Shown in pieces: positions 1 through 5,584 of a stretch of 5,640 nt of DNA. Every line of letters begins with the position of its first letter. Position 1 is the first letter of the stretch. Both the position numbers and the translations under genes were made by a program. The notes below the pieces were generated by a model that was given only the letters and a program-made list of their open reading frames with translations, did not search any database and was not told the origin of the DNA. Source of the DNA: Rickettsiales bacterium (GTDB taxonomy: Bacteria; Pseudomonadota; Alphaproteobacteria; Rickettsiales; UBA8987); contig JAHDHN010000078.1 in the NCBI GenBank assembly GCA_020631295.1, positions 1-5,640 on the forward strand. Reading direction: 5' to 3'.

Positions 1-98
1 CCCATATTTGCTGTTGACGATCCCATAGTTTATCCATATATTTCCATTGTATCCCATGTTATCCCACTCTTCTCCCAACACGATCCACCAACATGGGA
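1..98. promoter_or_regulatory. Phased MraZ-box array (probable autorepression operator)
   Basis: TCCCA occurs at 21-25, 52-56, 62-66 and 73-77, shortened TCCA boxes occur at 33-36, 43-46 and 84-87, and CCCA occurs at 1-4. The closing A of successive boxes falls at 25, 36, 46, 56, 66, 77 and 87, so the steps are 10 or 11 bp, one DNA turn. A TGGGA in the opposite orientation (94-98) occupies the next turn. On the minus strand the boxes read TGGGA. The known MraZ site in Escherichia coli is TGGGN repeated with 5-nt spacers, the same 10-bp period, and mraZ is the first gene downstream. Seen: the repeats and their spacing. Inferred: MraZ binding. The array may continue upstream of the window. Confidence 0.8.
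14..42 (+). promoter_or_regulatory. Sigma70-like promoter of the mraZ operon
   Basis: TTGACG (14-19) matches the -35 consensus at five of six positions, and TATATT (37-42) matches the -10 consensus at five of six. The spacer is exactly 17 nt. Transcription would start near position 49, about 245 nt before the mraZ start codon. The elements are embedded in the TCCCA array: one box lies in the spacer, one touches the -10 and the rest lie downstream, so a bound repressor would block polymerase. No experimental start is known. Confidence 0.65.
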
Positions 99-102
99 TA
101 CA
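48..102 (+). promoter_or_regulatory. Perfect 13-bp inverted repeat at the predicted 5' end of the mraZ transcript
   Basis: TGTATCCCATGTT (48-60) is exactly complementary to AACATGGGATACA (90-102), with a 29-nt spacer that holds three more boxes of the array (62, 73, 84). The match extends well beyond the five-base box, so it is not just two boxes in opposite orientation. If transcription starts near 49, almost the whole stem would be in the RNA and could form a stable 5' hairpin. At the DNA level it could also be a bidirectional repressor site. The role is inferred. Confidence 0.55.
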
Positions 103-294
103 CCTTACTCGATCTTGCCAGGGCTGGCGGTAACCATCTCGTTCTTATCCGCCCTGGCAGGTCGCCTAAGGTAACCAATACACATTTAATATGGCTGCCT
201 GTGTGGCAATCACACCTTCCATATTATGTGTTCGGATTGGCCCAATCGCGAAGGGCGGAGAGAGTGCAACCTACTACACTGTGAAGGAAATGAT
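103..294 (+). promoter_or_regulatory. Structured mraZ leader without a supported gene
   Basis: This stretch contains several inverted repeats. TGCCAGGGC (116-124) pairs exactly with GCCCTGGCA (151-159) and extends to 114/161 through one G-U pair. A competing pair, GGCGG (126-130) with CCGCC (149-153), uses part of the same right arm. Smaller hairpins are GTGTG/CACAC (201-205/211-215) and GATTG/CAATC (235-239/243-247). GGTAACCA is repeated directly at 129-136 and 170-177. No stem is followed by a T run. The open frame from ATG 93 has no ribosome binding site and looks accidental. I do not recognise a known riboswitch or RNA family here. Confidence 0.4.
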
Positions 295-765
295 GTGGCG
301 CTATTTTTGTCCACATTCGTGAATAAGATCGATAAAAAGGGCCGTGTCTCGGTGCCTGCCAGCTTCCGCGCGGTATTAGCAAAAGAACCCATTGCAAGCA
401 CGCTCATTGCCTATCCTTCCTTTGTGCACCCTTGCATTGAAGCCAGCGGCATGCAGCGCATGGAACGCTTGAGCGAGGCCATTGATGCCATGGACCCGTT
501 TTCCGAAGAGCGTGACGCCTTTGCCGCCAGTATTTTGGGCGGTGCAGTGCAGCTGAGCATAGATGGCGATGGCCGCATTGGCCTGCCAGATAGCCTGCTG
601 CAAGAGGTGGAGTTTGAAGACCAGGCCGTGTTTGTGGGTAAAGGCCAAACCTTTGAGATTTGGACACCTGGCGCTTTTGAAGACTATGCCAAAACGTCCC
701 GTACGCTGGCGAAAGAAAAGCGCGGCGCCCTCTCCTTACAACAAATCATCAACCGGACGGAATAA
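295..765 (+). CDS. mraZ: Transcriptional regulator MraZ
   Basis: MraZ is a DNA-binding protein of the SpoVT/AbrB-like fold that usually represses the dcw operon it heads. The product is 156 residues, normal for the family. It shows the two expected half-domains, each with a D-x-x-x-R motif: DKKGR at residues 13-17 followed by VSVP, and DGDGR at 90-94 followed by IGLP. I chose the GTG at 295 because AAGGA (284-288) lies 6 nt upstream and the protein then opens with ALFLSTFVNKIDKKGR, as MraZ proteins do. An in-frame ATG at 226 would add 23 residues unlike the family and has no good ribosome binding site. The gene follows the phased TCCCA array, its likely operator, and ends one base before rsmH. 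Confidence 0.93.
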   Translation: MALFLSTFVNKIDKKGRVSVPASFRAVLAKEPIASTLIAYPSFVHPCIEASGMQRMERLSEAIDAMDPFSEERDAFAASILGGAVQLSIDGDGRIGLPDSLLQEVEFEDQAVFVGKGQTFEIWTPGAFEDYAKTSRTLAKEKRGALSLQQIINRTE

Positions 766-766
766 T

Positions 767-1723
767 ATGAGCAGCAACACACCTCATATTTCTGTATTAA
801 AAGAAGAGGTGCTGTACTATCTCTCTCCCACCGCAGGCAAATGCTATGTGGACGGCACCTTTGGCGCGGGCGGACACAGCCGTGCGATCTTGGAAGCGGC
901 ACCATGCAAGTTAATTGGCATAGACCGCGACCCGCGCGCGGCAGAAATGGCTACTAGCGTATCACAAGCGTTTCCCACACAATTTCAGTTCATCGCCGGG
1001 CAATTTAGCCAGATGCGAGAGCTACTGGATGCTAATAACGTGACACGTGTGGATGGTGTGTTGCTGGATTTGGGCGTGTCTTCCATGCAGCTGGATGAGG
1101 GTGAGCGCGGCTTTAGCTTTCAGCAAGAAGGACCGCTGGATATGCGCATGAGCCAGCAAGGCGAAACGGCAGAAGAGCTATTGCGCAGCATCTCAGCAGA
1201 TGAGCTGGCCGATGCGCTTTATTATTATGGCGGTGAGCGCAAGAGCCGCCGCGTGGCCGCTGCTATTGTGCGTGCGCGTGACACGCAAGCCATCAGCACT
1301 ACTTCTGAGCTGGCGGCCATTATTCACCGCGCACTTGGCACGCCCAAAATGGGGCAGATTGATTCTGCCACGCGCAGCTTTCAGGGCATTCGTATGCTGG
1401 TGAATCAAGAGCTGCAAGAGCTGGAACAATTCTTGGCGCAGATGGACGACATACTGCACCCAGGCGGCCGTGTGGCCATCATCACCTTCCATTCTGGTGA
1501 AGATGCAATAGTGAAGAAACTATTTAAGCAGCTGGCCGGCAAGGCCAAAACCAATCCGAACCGTTATGTGCCCGCGCTAGAGCCCATTAACGATAACGAG
1601 CCGCATTTTACCCTGCTGCATAATAAGGCGATTGCGCCTTCTGCGCAGGAAATTGCCCTCAATCCGCGGGCGCGCTCTGCCAAATTACGTGTGATTGAAA
1701 AACGAAAGGATCCAAGCGCATGA
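767..1723 (+). CDS. rsmH: 16S rRNA (cytosine(1402)-N(4))-methyltransferase RsmH
   Basis: RsmH (MraW) transfers a methyl group from S-adenosylmethionine to N4 of C1402 in the 30S decoding centre. The 318-residue product has the family blocks in order: HISVLKEEV at 7-15, the SAM-binding DGTFGAGGHS at 29-38, GIDRDP at 51-56, DLGVSS at 101-106, PLDMRM at 123-128, the RSFQGIRMLVNQEL block, FHSGED at 241-246, and a C-terminal NPRARSAKLR. The start ATG 767 lies one base after the mraZ stop and follows GGACGGA (755-761). The stop overlaps the ftsL start as ATGA, which suggests translational coupling. Some usually invariant positions differ: FHSGED where FHSLED is common, and FQGIRM where FQALRI is common. 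The SAM site looks intact, so activity is expected. Confidence 0.96.
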   Translation: MSSNTPHISVLKEEVLYYLSPTAGKCYVDGTFGAGGHSRAILEAAPCKLIGIDRDPRAAEMATSVSQAFPTQFQFIAGQFSQMRELLDANNVTRVDGVLLDLGVSSMQLDEGERGFSFQQEGPLDMRMSQQGETAEELLRSISADELADALYYYGGERKSRRVAAAIVRARDTQAISTTSELAAIIHRALGTPKMGQIDSATRSFQGIRMLVNQELQELEQFLAQMDDILHPGGRVAIITFHSGEDAIVKKLFKQLAGKAKTNPNRYVPALEPINDNEPHFTLLHNKAIAPSAQEIALNPRARSAKLRVIEKRKDPSA

Positions 1724-2064
1724 TAACACGATCTACCACCTTGCTGTTTATGATAGTGCTGGCGGTGCTGGCCATTGGGATTTTTCTGCTGGAGAAACAA
1801 ACCTCCAGCCTGCGCAGTGAGATTGCAGGCTTTAATGCGTCTATTGCCAAACATGCGCAATCGGTGAAAATTTTGCAGGCAGAATGGGCATATCTTACCA
1901 ACCCAAAGCGCCTGCAAACGCTGGCCAACAAGCATTTAACATTGCAGAAGCTGGATAGCCGCCAGGTCTATGACATTGAGGCAATTCCGCTGCGCAATCG
2001 TACGCTGGCCAGCTATGGACGCAACAACACCATTCGTGCCGCCTGGGTGGCACCACGGCGTTAG
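1720..2064 (+). CDS. ftsL: Cell division protein FtsL
   Basis: FtsL is a small bitopic inner-membrane protein that works with FtsB and FtsQ to recruit and activate the septal synthase FtsW-FtsI. The 114-residue product has the standard plan: a short N-terminal cytoplasmic stretch, one membrane segment at about residues 7-25, a periplasmic coiled-coil-like region (LEKQTSSLRSEIAGFNASI), then the AEWAYLTNPKRLQTLA block typical of proteobacterial FtsL. The start ATG overlaps the rsmH TGA by four bases, implying coupled translation. FtsL is poorly conserved, so the assignment rests on topology, the AEWAYL block and the position between rsmH and ftsI. Together these make it firm. Confidence 0.9.
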   Translation: MITRSTTLLFMIVLAVLAIGIFLLEKQTSSLRSEIAGFNASIAKHAQSVKILQAEWAYLTNPKRLQTLANKHLTLQKLDSRQVYDIEAIPLRNRTLASYGRNNTIRAAWVAPRR

Positions 2065-2080
2065 GGCAAGGTGATTATAA

Positions 2081-2131
2081 ATGACTAAAGGTAGCGTATA
2101 TTGGGGAAATGTGGAGGTGCAGCATGGTTGA
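2081..2131 (+). CDS. Possible 16-codon minigene between ftsL and ftsI
   Basis: ATG 2081 opens a 16-codon frame (MTKGSVYWGNVEVQHG) ending at TGA 2129-2131. It is preceded by AAGGTGA (2068-2074) at a 6-nt spacing, a strong Shine-Dalgarno match. The frame differs from that of ftsI and runs past the ftsI ATG at 2124 by eight bases, so ribosomes ending here could re-initiate on ftsI. It could be a coupling or leader peptide, a degraded older ftsI start region, or chance. I recognise no family. The evidence is only the ribosome binding site and the overlap. Confidence 0.3.
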   Translation: MTKGSVYWGNVEVQHG

Positions 2132-3812
2132 GGGCGCCATGCAGCACCATCACACAGAGAGGCGCAAGGCGCCTACTCAGCTCAATGTGCATGGGCAGCT
2201 CAAACGGAGCGTGGAGGTGGGTTATACACGTGCCTTTGTAGTGATCGCCATGATTTTATGCTGCTATTTAGCAGTGATGCTGCGCATTATAAATCTGGCC
2301 ATCCTCACCGATGCGCCAAAGAAAATGCAATATAGCGACGCCAAGCCAGTGCTACAAAAGCGCGCTGATATTGTGGATAGCAACGGCATTTTGCTAGCAA
2401 CGGATATTGAAACACAATCACTCTATGCCAACCCAAGTGAAATCAAGCAGCCCAAAAAGGTAGCGCAGCAGCTGGCATTATTACTGCCAGGTGTGAAACG
2501 TGAGACGCTGGAAAAACGCCTGGCAAGCCAGCGCAAATTTGCATGGATTAAGCGCAATCTGCATCCCAAAAAAGTGCTGGAGGTAAATGAACTGGGTATT
2601 GCCGGTGTCTATTTCCAAAAAGAATGGCGCCGTAGCTATTTATACAAAGACTTATTCACCCATGCGATTGGCAAAGTGAATGTGGATGGCAAAGGCATCA
2701 GCGGATTAGAAGGCGCGCTAGACAGCGCGTTTCATGAAGAAAATGCAGCTGCCATGCAGCTTACACTTGATGCACGCGTGCAGCATGCGGTGGCAGACAG
2801 CTTGGAGGCGCAGCGCCAAAAGCACCGTGCCAAGGCCGCAGTGGGCATGGTGATGCATGCCAAAACAGGTGCCGTAAAAGCCATGGTGAGCTTGCCCTCC
2901 TATGATCCCAACAAAGGCATGCCGGACTATAAGCTGGCCGAATTTAACCATGCAACGAAGGGCTTGTATGAGATGGGCTCTACCTTCAAGCCCTTCACCA
3001 TCGCTGCAGCGTTGGAGGCCGGAAAAACCAGCCTGACCAAATGGTATGATGTGAAAGATCCAATCAAAGTCTCCCGTTTTACCATTAAGGATTATCATCC
3101 GATCAAAGAGCCGGTGCAGATCAGCCATATTCTGCAAGAATCTTCTAATATCGGCACGGTAAAAATTGCGCGCGCCATGCAGCTGAAAGAGCAGCAAGAT
3201 TTCTTAGAAACCATGGGCTTTTTTGAGCGTATTGATTCACTGGAGGTGATTGAGCGCTCACGCCCCATCATGCCAGAGCGCTGGGGCGATGCCACACGCG
3301 CTACTGTGAGCTACGGGCACGGTATTGCCGTAACACCGCTGCATATCACCACCGCATTTGCCCAGCTGGTAAATGGCGGGCAGAAAGTATTCCCCACTTT
3401 GGTGAAACACAAAGCGGTACCCTCCCATATTCAGCTCTTCTCTGAAGAGACCAGCGATGATATGCGCATGCTGCTGCGCAGTGTGGTGAGCGAAGGTACC
3501 GGCAAAAAGGCTGGCGCACTGGGCTATCAAGTAGGCGGCAAAACCGGCACAGCAGAAAAACCTTCCAGCCGTGGCTATGCCGAACGCAAGCTGGTAAGTT
3601 CATTCATCGGCGCCTTCCCTATGGATGCACCGGAATATGTGGTGCTGATTTTGCTGGATGAACCGCACGCCACCGAAGACACCTATGGCTTTGCCACCGC
3701 AGGCTGGGTGGCCGCACCGGTGGTGAAAGATGTGGTAGAACGCATCGCACCACTACTCGGCGTCCAACCCACCATCGATAACGGCACCTTGCAGCCGAAA
3801 GTGGGGATTTAG
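2124..3812 (+). CDS. ftsI: Septal peptidoglycan D,D-transpeptidase FtsI (class B PBP3)
   Basis: FtsI cross-links septal peptidoglycan and is the partner of FtsW in the divisome. The 562-residue product has a basic cytoplasmic tail, one membrane anchor at about residues 37-53, a PBP dimerisation domain starting near RADIVDSNGILLA, and a C-terminal transpeptidase domain. The three catalytic motifs are intact: STFK with nucleophile Ser286 and Lys289, SSN at 340-342, and KTG at 473-475 (GGKTGTAEKP). I chose ATG 2124 because GGAGG (2113-2117) lies 6 nt upstream. The ATG at 2109 is in frame but has no properly spaced site, and ATG 2139 is also possible. The gene ends what remains of the dcw cluster here: no murE follows. 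Confidence 0.95.
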   Translation: MVEGAMQHHHTERRKAPTQLNVHGQLKRSVEVGYTRAFVVIAMILCCYLAVMLRIINLAILTDAPKKMQYSDAKPVLQKRADIVDSNGILLATDIETQSLYANPSEIKQPKKVAQQLALLLPGVKRETLEKRLASQRKFAWIKRNLHPKKVLEVNELGIAGVYFQKEWRRSYLYKDLFTHAIGKVNVDGKGISGLEGALDSAFHEENAAAMQLTLDARVQHAVADSLEAQRQKHRAKAAVGMVMHAKTGAVKAMVSLPSYDPNKGMPDYKLAEFNHATKGLYEMGSTFKPFTIAAALEAGKTSLTKWYDVKDPIKVSRFTIKDYHPIKEPVQISHILQESSNIGTVKIARAMQLKEQQDFLETMGFFERIDSLEVIERSRPIMPERWGDATRATVSYGHGIAVTPLHITTAFAQLVNGGQKVFPTLVKHKAVPSHIQLFSEETSDDMRMLLRSVVSEGTGKKAGALGYQVGGKTGTAEKPSSRGYAERKLVSSFIGAFPMDAPEYVVLILLDEPHATEDTYGFATAGWVAAPVVKDVVERIAPLLGVQPTIDNGTLQPKVGI

Positions 3813-3830
3813 TGTATAAGAATCCTACTA

Positions 3831-3905
3831 TTGTCGCATTGAATTGACTTATATGGCGACAAATGCTACCTTTATGTTATAAACTAAACATATAGAAATA
3901 AGCAT
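3831..3905 (+). promoter_or_regulatory. Control region of the toxin-antitoxin pair, with inverted repeat
   Basis: TTGTCGC (3831-3837) and GCGACAA (3856-3862) form a perfect 7-bp inverted repeat with an 18-nt spacer. A possible -35 TTGACT (3844-3849) lies in that spacer, with a weak -10 candidate TACCTT (3867-3872) at 17 nt. Ribbon-helix-helix antitoxins normally repress their own promoter by binding such palindromes, so this is the likely operator. The right arm is not followed by a T run, which argues against a terminator for ftsI. The ribosome binding site before ATG 3906 is weak (AAATAAG). Confidence 0.4.
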
Positions 3906-4190
3906 ATGACAACACAGCAAACAACTGAAACACGTATTAATGTACGCGTGAAAGGCCCCATGGCAGAACATTTACATGCCGTTATTGGACCGTCTGGAAT
4001 GTATGAAAACCAAAGTGAATATATTCGCGATTTAATTCGCCATGACATGTCACGCAACTCTTCTTATGACCTGGAGTCCAGCCTACGCAAAGGCTATGCA
4101 CAACTCATGGCAGGAGACTATGATGATCAACCTTTTGAAGAGATTATTGCGAGCGTGAAAGAAGAGTGGCAAGCGGAGCAAAATGGGTAA
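3906..4190 (+). CDS. ParD/CopG-like ribbon-helix-helix antitoxin
   Basis: This is the likely antitoxin of a type II pair: it would neutralise the toxin encoded just downstream and repress the shared promoter. The 94-residue product has a short N-terminal beta-strand (TRINVRVKGPM, about residues 9-19) followed by two helices with the typical YENQSEYIRDLIRHDM ending, as in ParD proteins. The acidic C-terminal part (QPFEEIIASVKEEWQ) fits the toxin-wrapping tail. The gene overlaps the toxin gene by eight bases, the usual antitoxin-first arrangement. The family call rests on pattern and context, and no symbol beyond ParD-like is justified. Confidence 0.82.
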   Translation: MTTQQTTETRINVRVKGPMAEHLHAVIGPSGMYENQSEYIRDLIRHDMSRNSSYDLESSLRKGYAQLMAGDYDDQPFEEIIASVKEEWQAEQNG

Positions 4191-4506
4191 AATATTAAGA
4201 ACACCTGTTTACAAAGCAGACCTTAGAAGAATATACGCCTATAGCCTTCGCCATTTTGGTGAAATAGTAGCAAATGAAACGATGCGACAAATCCAAATTG
4301 TAGAAAAAAATGCGCTTTTTGATCGCAACTATGGCAAAATAGATGCACATTACCATTCCACTGTCTTTCATTATAAAACCATTCGCAACAGCCAAACTGT
4401 CTTTTTTCACCATATTGGTGATGATGTCATTATGATCACAGCTGGATATTGTGGACGCGAATGGATGCATATACTTAAGAAACTGGAAAATGAAATTATC
4501 AGATAG
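4183..4506 (+). CDS. RelE/ParE-family toxin
   Basis: This is the likely toxin of the pair. ParE-type members poison DNA gyrase and RelE-type members cleave mRNA; the sequence alone does not decide which. The 107-residue product has the usual length and layout: an N-terminal YKADLRRIYAYSLRHFGE helix pair, as in the ParE pattern of D-L-x-x-I-x-x-Y, a middle helix, then beta-strands (HSTVFHYKTIR, TVFFHHIGDDVIMITAGY) and a C-terminal helix. The beta-sheet part departs from common ParE sequences. By hand count 4201-4500 has 110 G+C in 300 bases (37%), against 68 in 120 for two stretches of ftsI (2821-2880 and 3301-3360), consistent with horizontal acquisition. The frame is intact. Confidence 0.75.
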   Translation: MGKILRTPVYKADLRRIYAYSLRHFGEIVANETMRQIQIVEKNALFDRNYGKIDAHYHSTVFHYKTIRNSQTVFFHHIGDDVIMITAGYCGREWMHILKKLENEIIR

Positions 4507-4593
4507 CCAGTTAGCTACACTACCCCACCGCACAATTCCCATTTACTTTCTGATACTGATTTGCTAACGAGCAGCTCCACGTGGAGAGAGTGC
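4507..4593 (+). promoter_or_regulatory. Toxin-prs intergenic region with palindrome over the prs ribosome binding site
   Basis: The region holds no gene. CTCCACGTGGAG (4575-4586) is a perfect 12-bp palindrome, and its right half contains the GGAGAG (4583-4588) that serves as the prs Shine-Dalgarno sequence, 5 nt before ATG 4594. In RNA, CTCC could pair with GGAG across an ACGT loop and mask the site, though a 4-bp stem is weak. A DNA-binding protein site is an alternative. No clear terminator after the toxin gene and no convincing promoter for prs can be seen. Confidence 0.4.
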
Positions 4594-5535
4594 ATGAAAT
4601 TACTATCAGCTAATAGCAATATTCCCTTGGCAGAGGCCATTTCCAACTATGTTGGCGTGCCGTTGATGCAAGCCAATATCAAGCGCTTTGCCGATAATGA
4701 GGTGTTTGTGGAGATTCTGGAAAATGTGCGCGGTGAGGATGTGTTTTTGATCCAGCCCACCTCCTTCCCTGCGAATGACAATATGATGGAGCTTCTGGTG
4801 TGCTTGGATGCGCTGAAGCGTGCCAGTGCCAAGCGCATCACCGCTGTGGTGCCTTATTTTGGCTATGCGCGGCAAGACCGCAAGCCAGGCCCACGTACGC
4901 CCATTTCTGCGAAATTGATTGCGAATTTGATCACCTCTGCCGGTGCAGACCGTGTGTTGACCGTGGATTTGCATGCCGGCCAGATTCAGGGCTTTTTTGA
5001 TATCCCGCTGGATAATTTATTTGCCTCACCGGTATTTTTATCCGACATACGTGAGCGTTACAGCTTGGATAATTTACTGATTATCTCACCCGATGTGGGC
5101 GGTGTGGTGCGCGCACGCAGCTATGCGAAGGGCTTGGGCGTGGATCTTGCCATTGTGGATAAACGCCGTGAAAAAGCAGGTATTTCTGAGGTAATGAACA
5201 TCATTGGTGATGTCTCCGGCAAAGATTGCATCATCGTGGACGACATCGTGGATTCCGGCGGCACCTTATGCAACGCCGCTAAGGCACTAAAAGACGAAGG
5301 CGCAAGCAACGTGGCAGCCTATATCACCCATGGCGTGCTCTCTGGCAGCGCCATAGAACGGGTAGAAAACTCAGAAATGAACGAATTAGTCATCACTGAC
5401 AGCATAAAATTGCATGATTCGGCAAAAAAAATGCAAAAAATTCGTAGCGTTTCGATTGCACCTCTGTTAGGAGACGCGATCCGTAATATATCAGAAGAGA
5501 CATCTGTGTCTGTTTTGTTTAATGAACGTGCCTAA
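4594..5535 (+). CDS. prs: Ribose-phosphate pyrophosphokinase (PRPP synthetase)
   Basis: Prs makes 5-phosphoribosyl 1-diphosphate from ribose 5-phosphate and ATP, the precursor for purines, pyrimidines, histidine, tryptophan and NAD. The 313-residue cytoplasmic product has the family's normal length and motifs: FADNEVFVEI near residue 30, ATP-binding PYFGYARQDRK at 87-97, the signature DLHAGQIQGFFDIP at 125-138, the catalytic-loop KRREK at 190-194, and the PRPP-binding DDIVDSGGT at 216-224. ATG 4594 is chosen because GGAGAG (4583-4588) lies 5 nt upstream and the protein opens MKLLSANSN, as expected. It precedes an L25 gene by 49 bases, a common pairing. No missing residues were noticed. Confidence 0.97.
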   Translation: MKLLSANSNIPLAEAISNYVGVPLMQANIKRFADNEVFVEILENVRGEDVFLIQPTSFPANDNMMELLVCLDALKRASAKRITAVVPYFGYARQDRKPGPRTPISAKLIANLITSAGADRVLTVDLHAGQIQGFFDIPLDNLFASPVFLSDIRERYSLDNLLIISPDVGGVVRARSYAKGLGVDLAIVDKRREKAGISEVMNIIGDVSGKDCIIVDDIVDSGGTLCNAAKALKDEGASNVAAYITHGVLSGSAIERVENSEMNELVITDSIKLHDSAKKMQKIRSVSIAPLLGDAIRNISEETSVSVLFNERA

Positions 5536-5584
5536 GAATTTGGCTGTGAGCCTAGGTTTTTAGCGCATTAGAAGGAGAAAAAAG

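Noticed and set aside
1..100. CRISPR-like array
   Set aside because: Repeats are only 4-5 bases at one helical turn; there are no long repeats or unique spacers. MraZ boxes explain the pattern.
93..284. Open frame of 63 codons from ATG 93
   Set aside because: No ribosome binding site, its start lies inside the right arm of the 13-bp inverted repeat, and the product resembles nothing I recognise.
1..294. RNase P RNA or a tRNA upstream of mraZ
   Set aside because: None of the conserved RNase P core sequences and no tRNA cloverleaf or T-loop motif could be found.
2718..3197. Long open frame on the minus strand inside ftsI
   Set aside because: It lies wholly within a well-supported gene and its product shows no recognisable family.
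4510..4568. Inverted repeat GTTAGC/GCTAAC and a GATACT -10-like element before prs
   Set aside because: Arms of six bases 47 nt apart are expected by chance, and no -35 lies at the right distance from GATACT.
5530..5561. Rho-independent terminator after prs
   Set aside because: GGCT-GTG-AGCC (5542-5552) is only a 4-bp stem and is separated from the T run (5557-5561) by four bases. prs and the L25 gene may be co-transcribed.
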